A DNA stretch of 64,000 nucleotides from CAVXSP01 sp963764505 (GTDB taxonomy: Bacteria > Acidobacteriota > Vicinamibacteria > Vicinamibacterales > SCN-69-37), in assembly GCA_963764505.1 (NCBI GenBank), contig CAVXSP010000003.1:248001-312000 (forward strand), given 5' to 3'. Numbering within the stretch: position 1 is the first letter of the stretch; each line of letters begins with the position of its first letter. The notes below the pieces were generated by a model. The model had not been told where the DNA came from, made no database searches, and saw only the letters and a program-made list of their open reading frames with translations. This document shows positions 63,615-64,000 of this stretch, piece after piece. Made by a program: the position numbers and the translations under genes.

Positions 63615-64000
63615 ATGAGCGACAGGTTCATCGCCAAAGAGCCGGTATGTGCGTCCTTCTGTCGATGGCTGCAGAGATCGCGGCCATCGCCGTGTCGACG
63701 TCACACGGCTTGTCGCCGGCGCAAGCGAACGCCATGAATTGTGGTATCGGCGAGCAACTGGTCTTCTTCCAGGCGGGCTGGTTACGAATGTTGTTTTCTC
63801 TGGCGATCATCGCGCCCTGCCTTTCGATCCTGGCATAGCTTGCGATGTATCCCGTTCTGGCGCCCGGTGGTCCAGCGGCGCTCAGTGGCGTGATCGTGAC
63901 GTCGTTCGGATTCCTGCTTGGCGTTGTCGCCGAAATGATCCGGTTCTCAGTGGCGATGACATTGCCGAACCGGTACATCGCTGCACCCGAAGTCGTAAGA
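63615..64000 (+). pseudogene. Membrane protein, frameshift and in-frame TAG, cut by window edge
   Basis: It starts MSDRFIAKEP, shifts frame at about 63645 into MCVLLSMAAEIAAIAVSTSH and GEQLVFFQAGWLRMLFSLAI, then meets TAG at 63836-63838. The same frame runs on, LAMYPVLAPGGPAALSGVIV with TLPNRYIAAPEVVR, to the right edge. It resembles DUF4386-type membrane proteins. The part to the right is unknown. Confidence 0.55.

Overview
The window is high-GC bacterial chromosome in which most genes start with ATG, GTG or TTG behind purine-rich ribosome sites. Its gene style suggests an Acidobacteriota member, perhaps Vicinamibacterales: a Ser/Thr kinase fused to PD40 propeller repeats, a winged-helix/PD40 sensor relic, PadR regulators paired with membrane genes, and heptanucleotide tandem repeats. 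This is inferred from gene content only; the window has no rRNA or ribosomal-protein gene.

Layout. (1) 1-6.98 kb: the 3' part of a membrane Ser/Thr kinase, a metallo-beta-lactamase-fold hydrolase, a secreted carboxylesterase and a PadR/membrane-protein pair. (2) 7.5-12.9 kb: a metal-handling cluster with a P1B-type ATPase, a frame-disrupted Zn alcohol dehydrogenase, a multicopper oxidase, a DUF302 protein and a 29-residue membrane peptide. (3) 13.3-23.2 kb: an accessory zone with a degenerate IS5-type element, an Rrf2-SDR-hydrolase operon with its own operator, a broken IS256-type element, and a 4.4-kb island in tRNA-Asn bounded by a 46-bp att duplication. The island carries a MazF-like toxin-antitoxin pair and the frameshifted remains of a TOTE-type primase-helicase-nuclease. 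Five fragments of one short C-terminal coding repeat lie between 3.8 and 18.6 kb. (4) 23.6-33.1 kb: mostly housekeeping (DJ-1, OsmC, response regulator, recR, ybaB, dnaX, 4.5S RNA, hybrid histidine kinase, Mug glycosylase). (5) 33.1-43.7 kb: sugar-acid metabolism (MFS transporter, IlvD/Edd dehydratase, PQQ dehydrogenase, UxaA-type dehydratase, LarA-like isomerase, Gfo/Idh/MocA oxidoreductase). (6) 43.8-50.1 kb: PadR/PspC pair, PilZ, methyltransferase, YCII, VIT transporter and an arsenic operon. (7) 50.3-58.2 kb: an ECF41 sigma factor with its likely regulon. (8) 58.4-64 kb: YdeI protein, HTH/PIN toxin-antitoxin pair, IS110 recombinase, a tRNA-Ser fragment and several broken genes.

The best biological signal is the ECF41 unit. 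Three sites matching the class promoter TGTCACA-N15/16-CGTC lie in front of the sigma gene itself, the divergent membrane gene, and the carboxymuconolactone-decarboxylase-like gene. The best defence signal is the dead TOTE system on the tRNA-Asn island. I did not find a system that I can defend as wholly new.

Decay is a theme. At least three genes keep both ends but have lost their middles, and many others carry single-base frameshifts or in-frame stops. Some of these could be sequencing errors, so breaks that rest on a single base should be read with that in mind.
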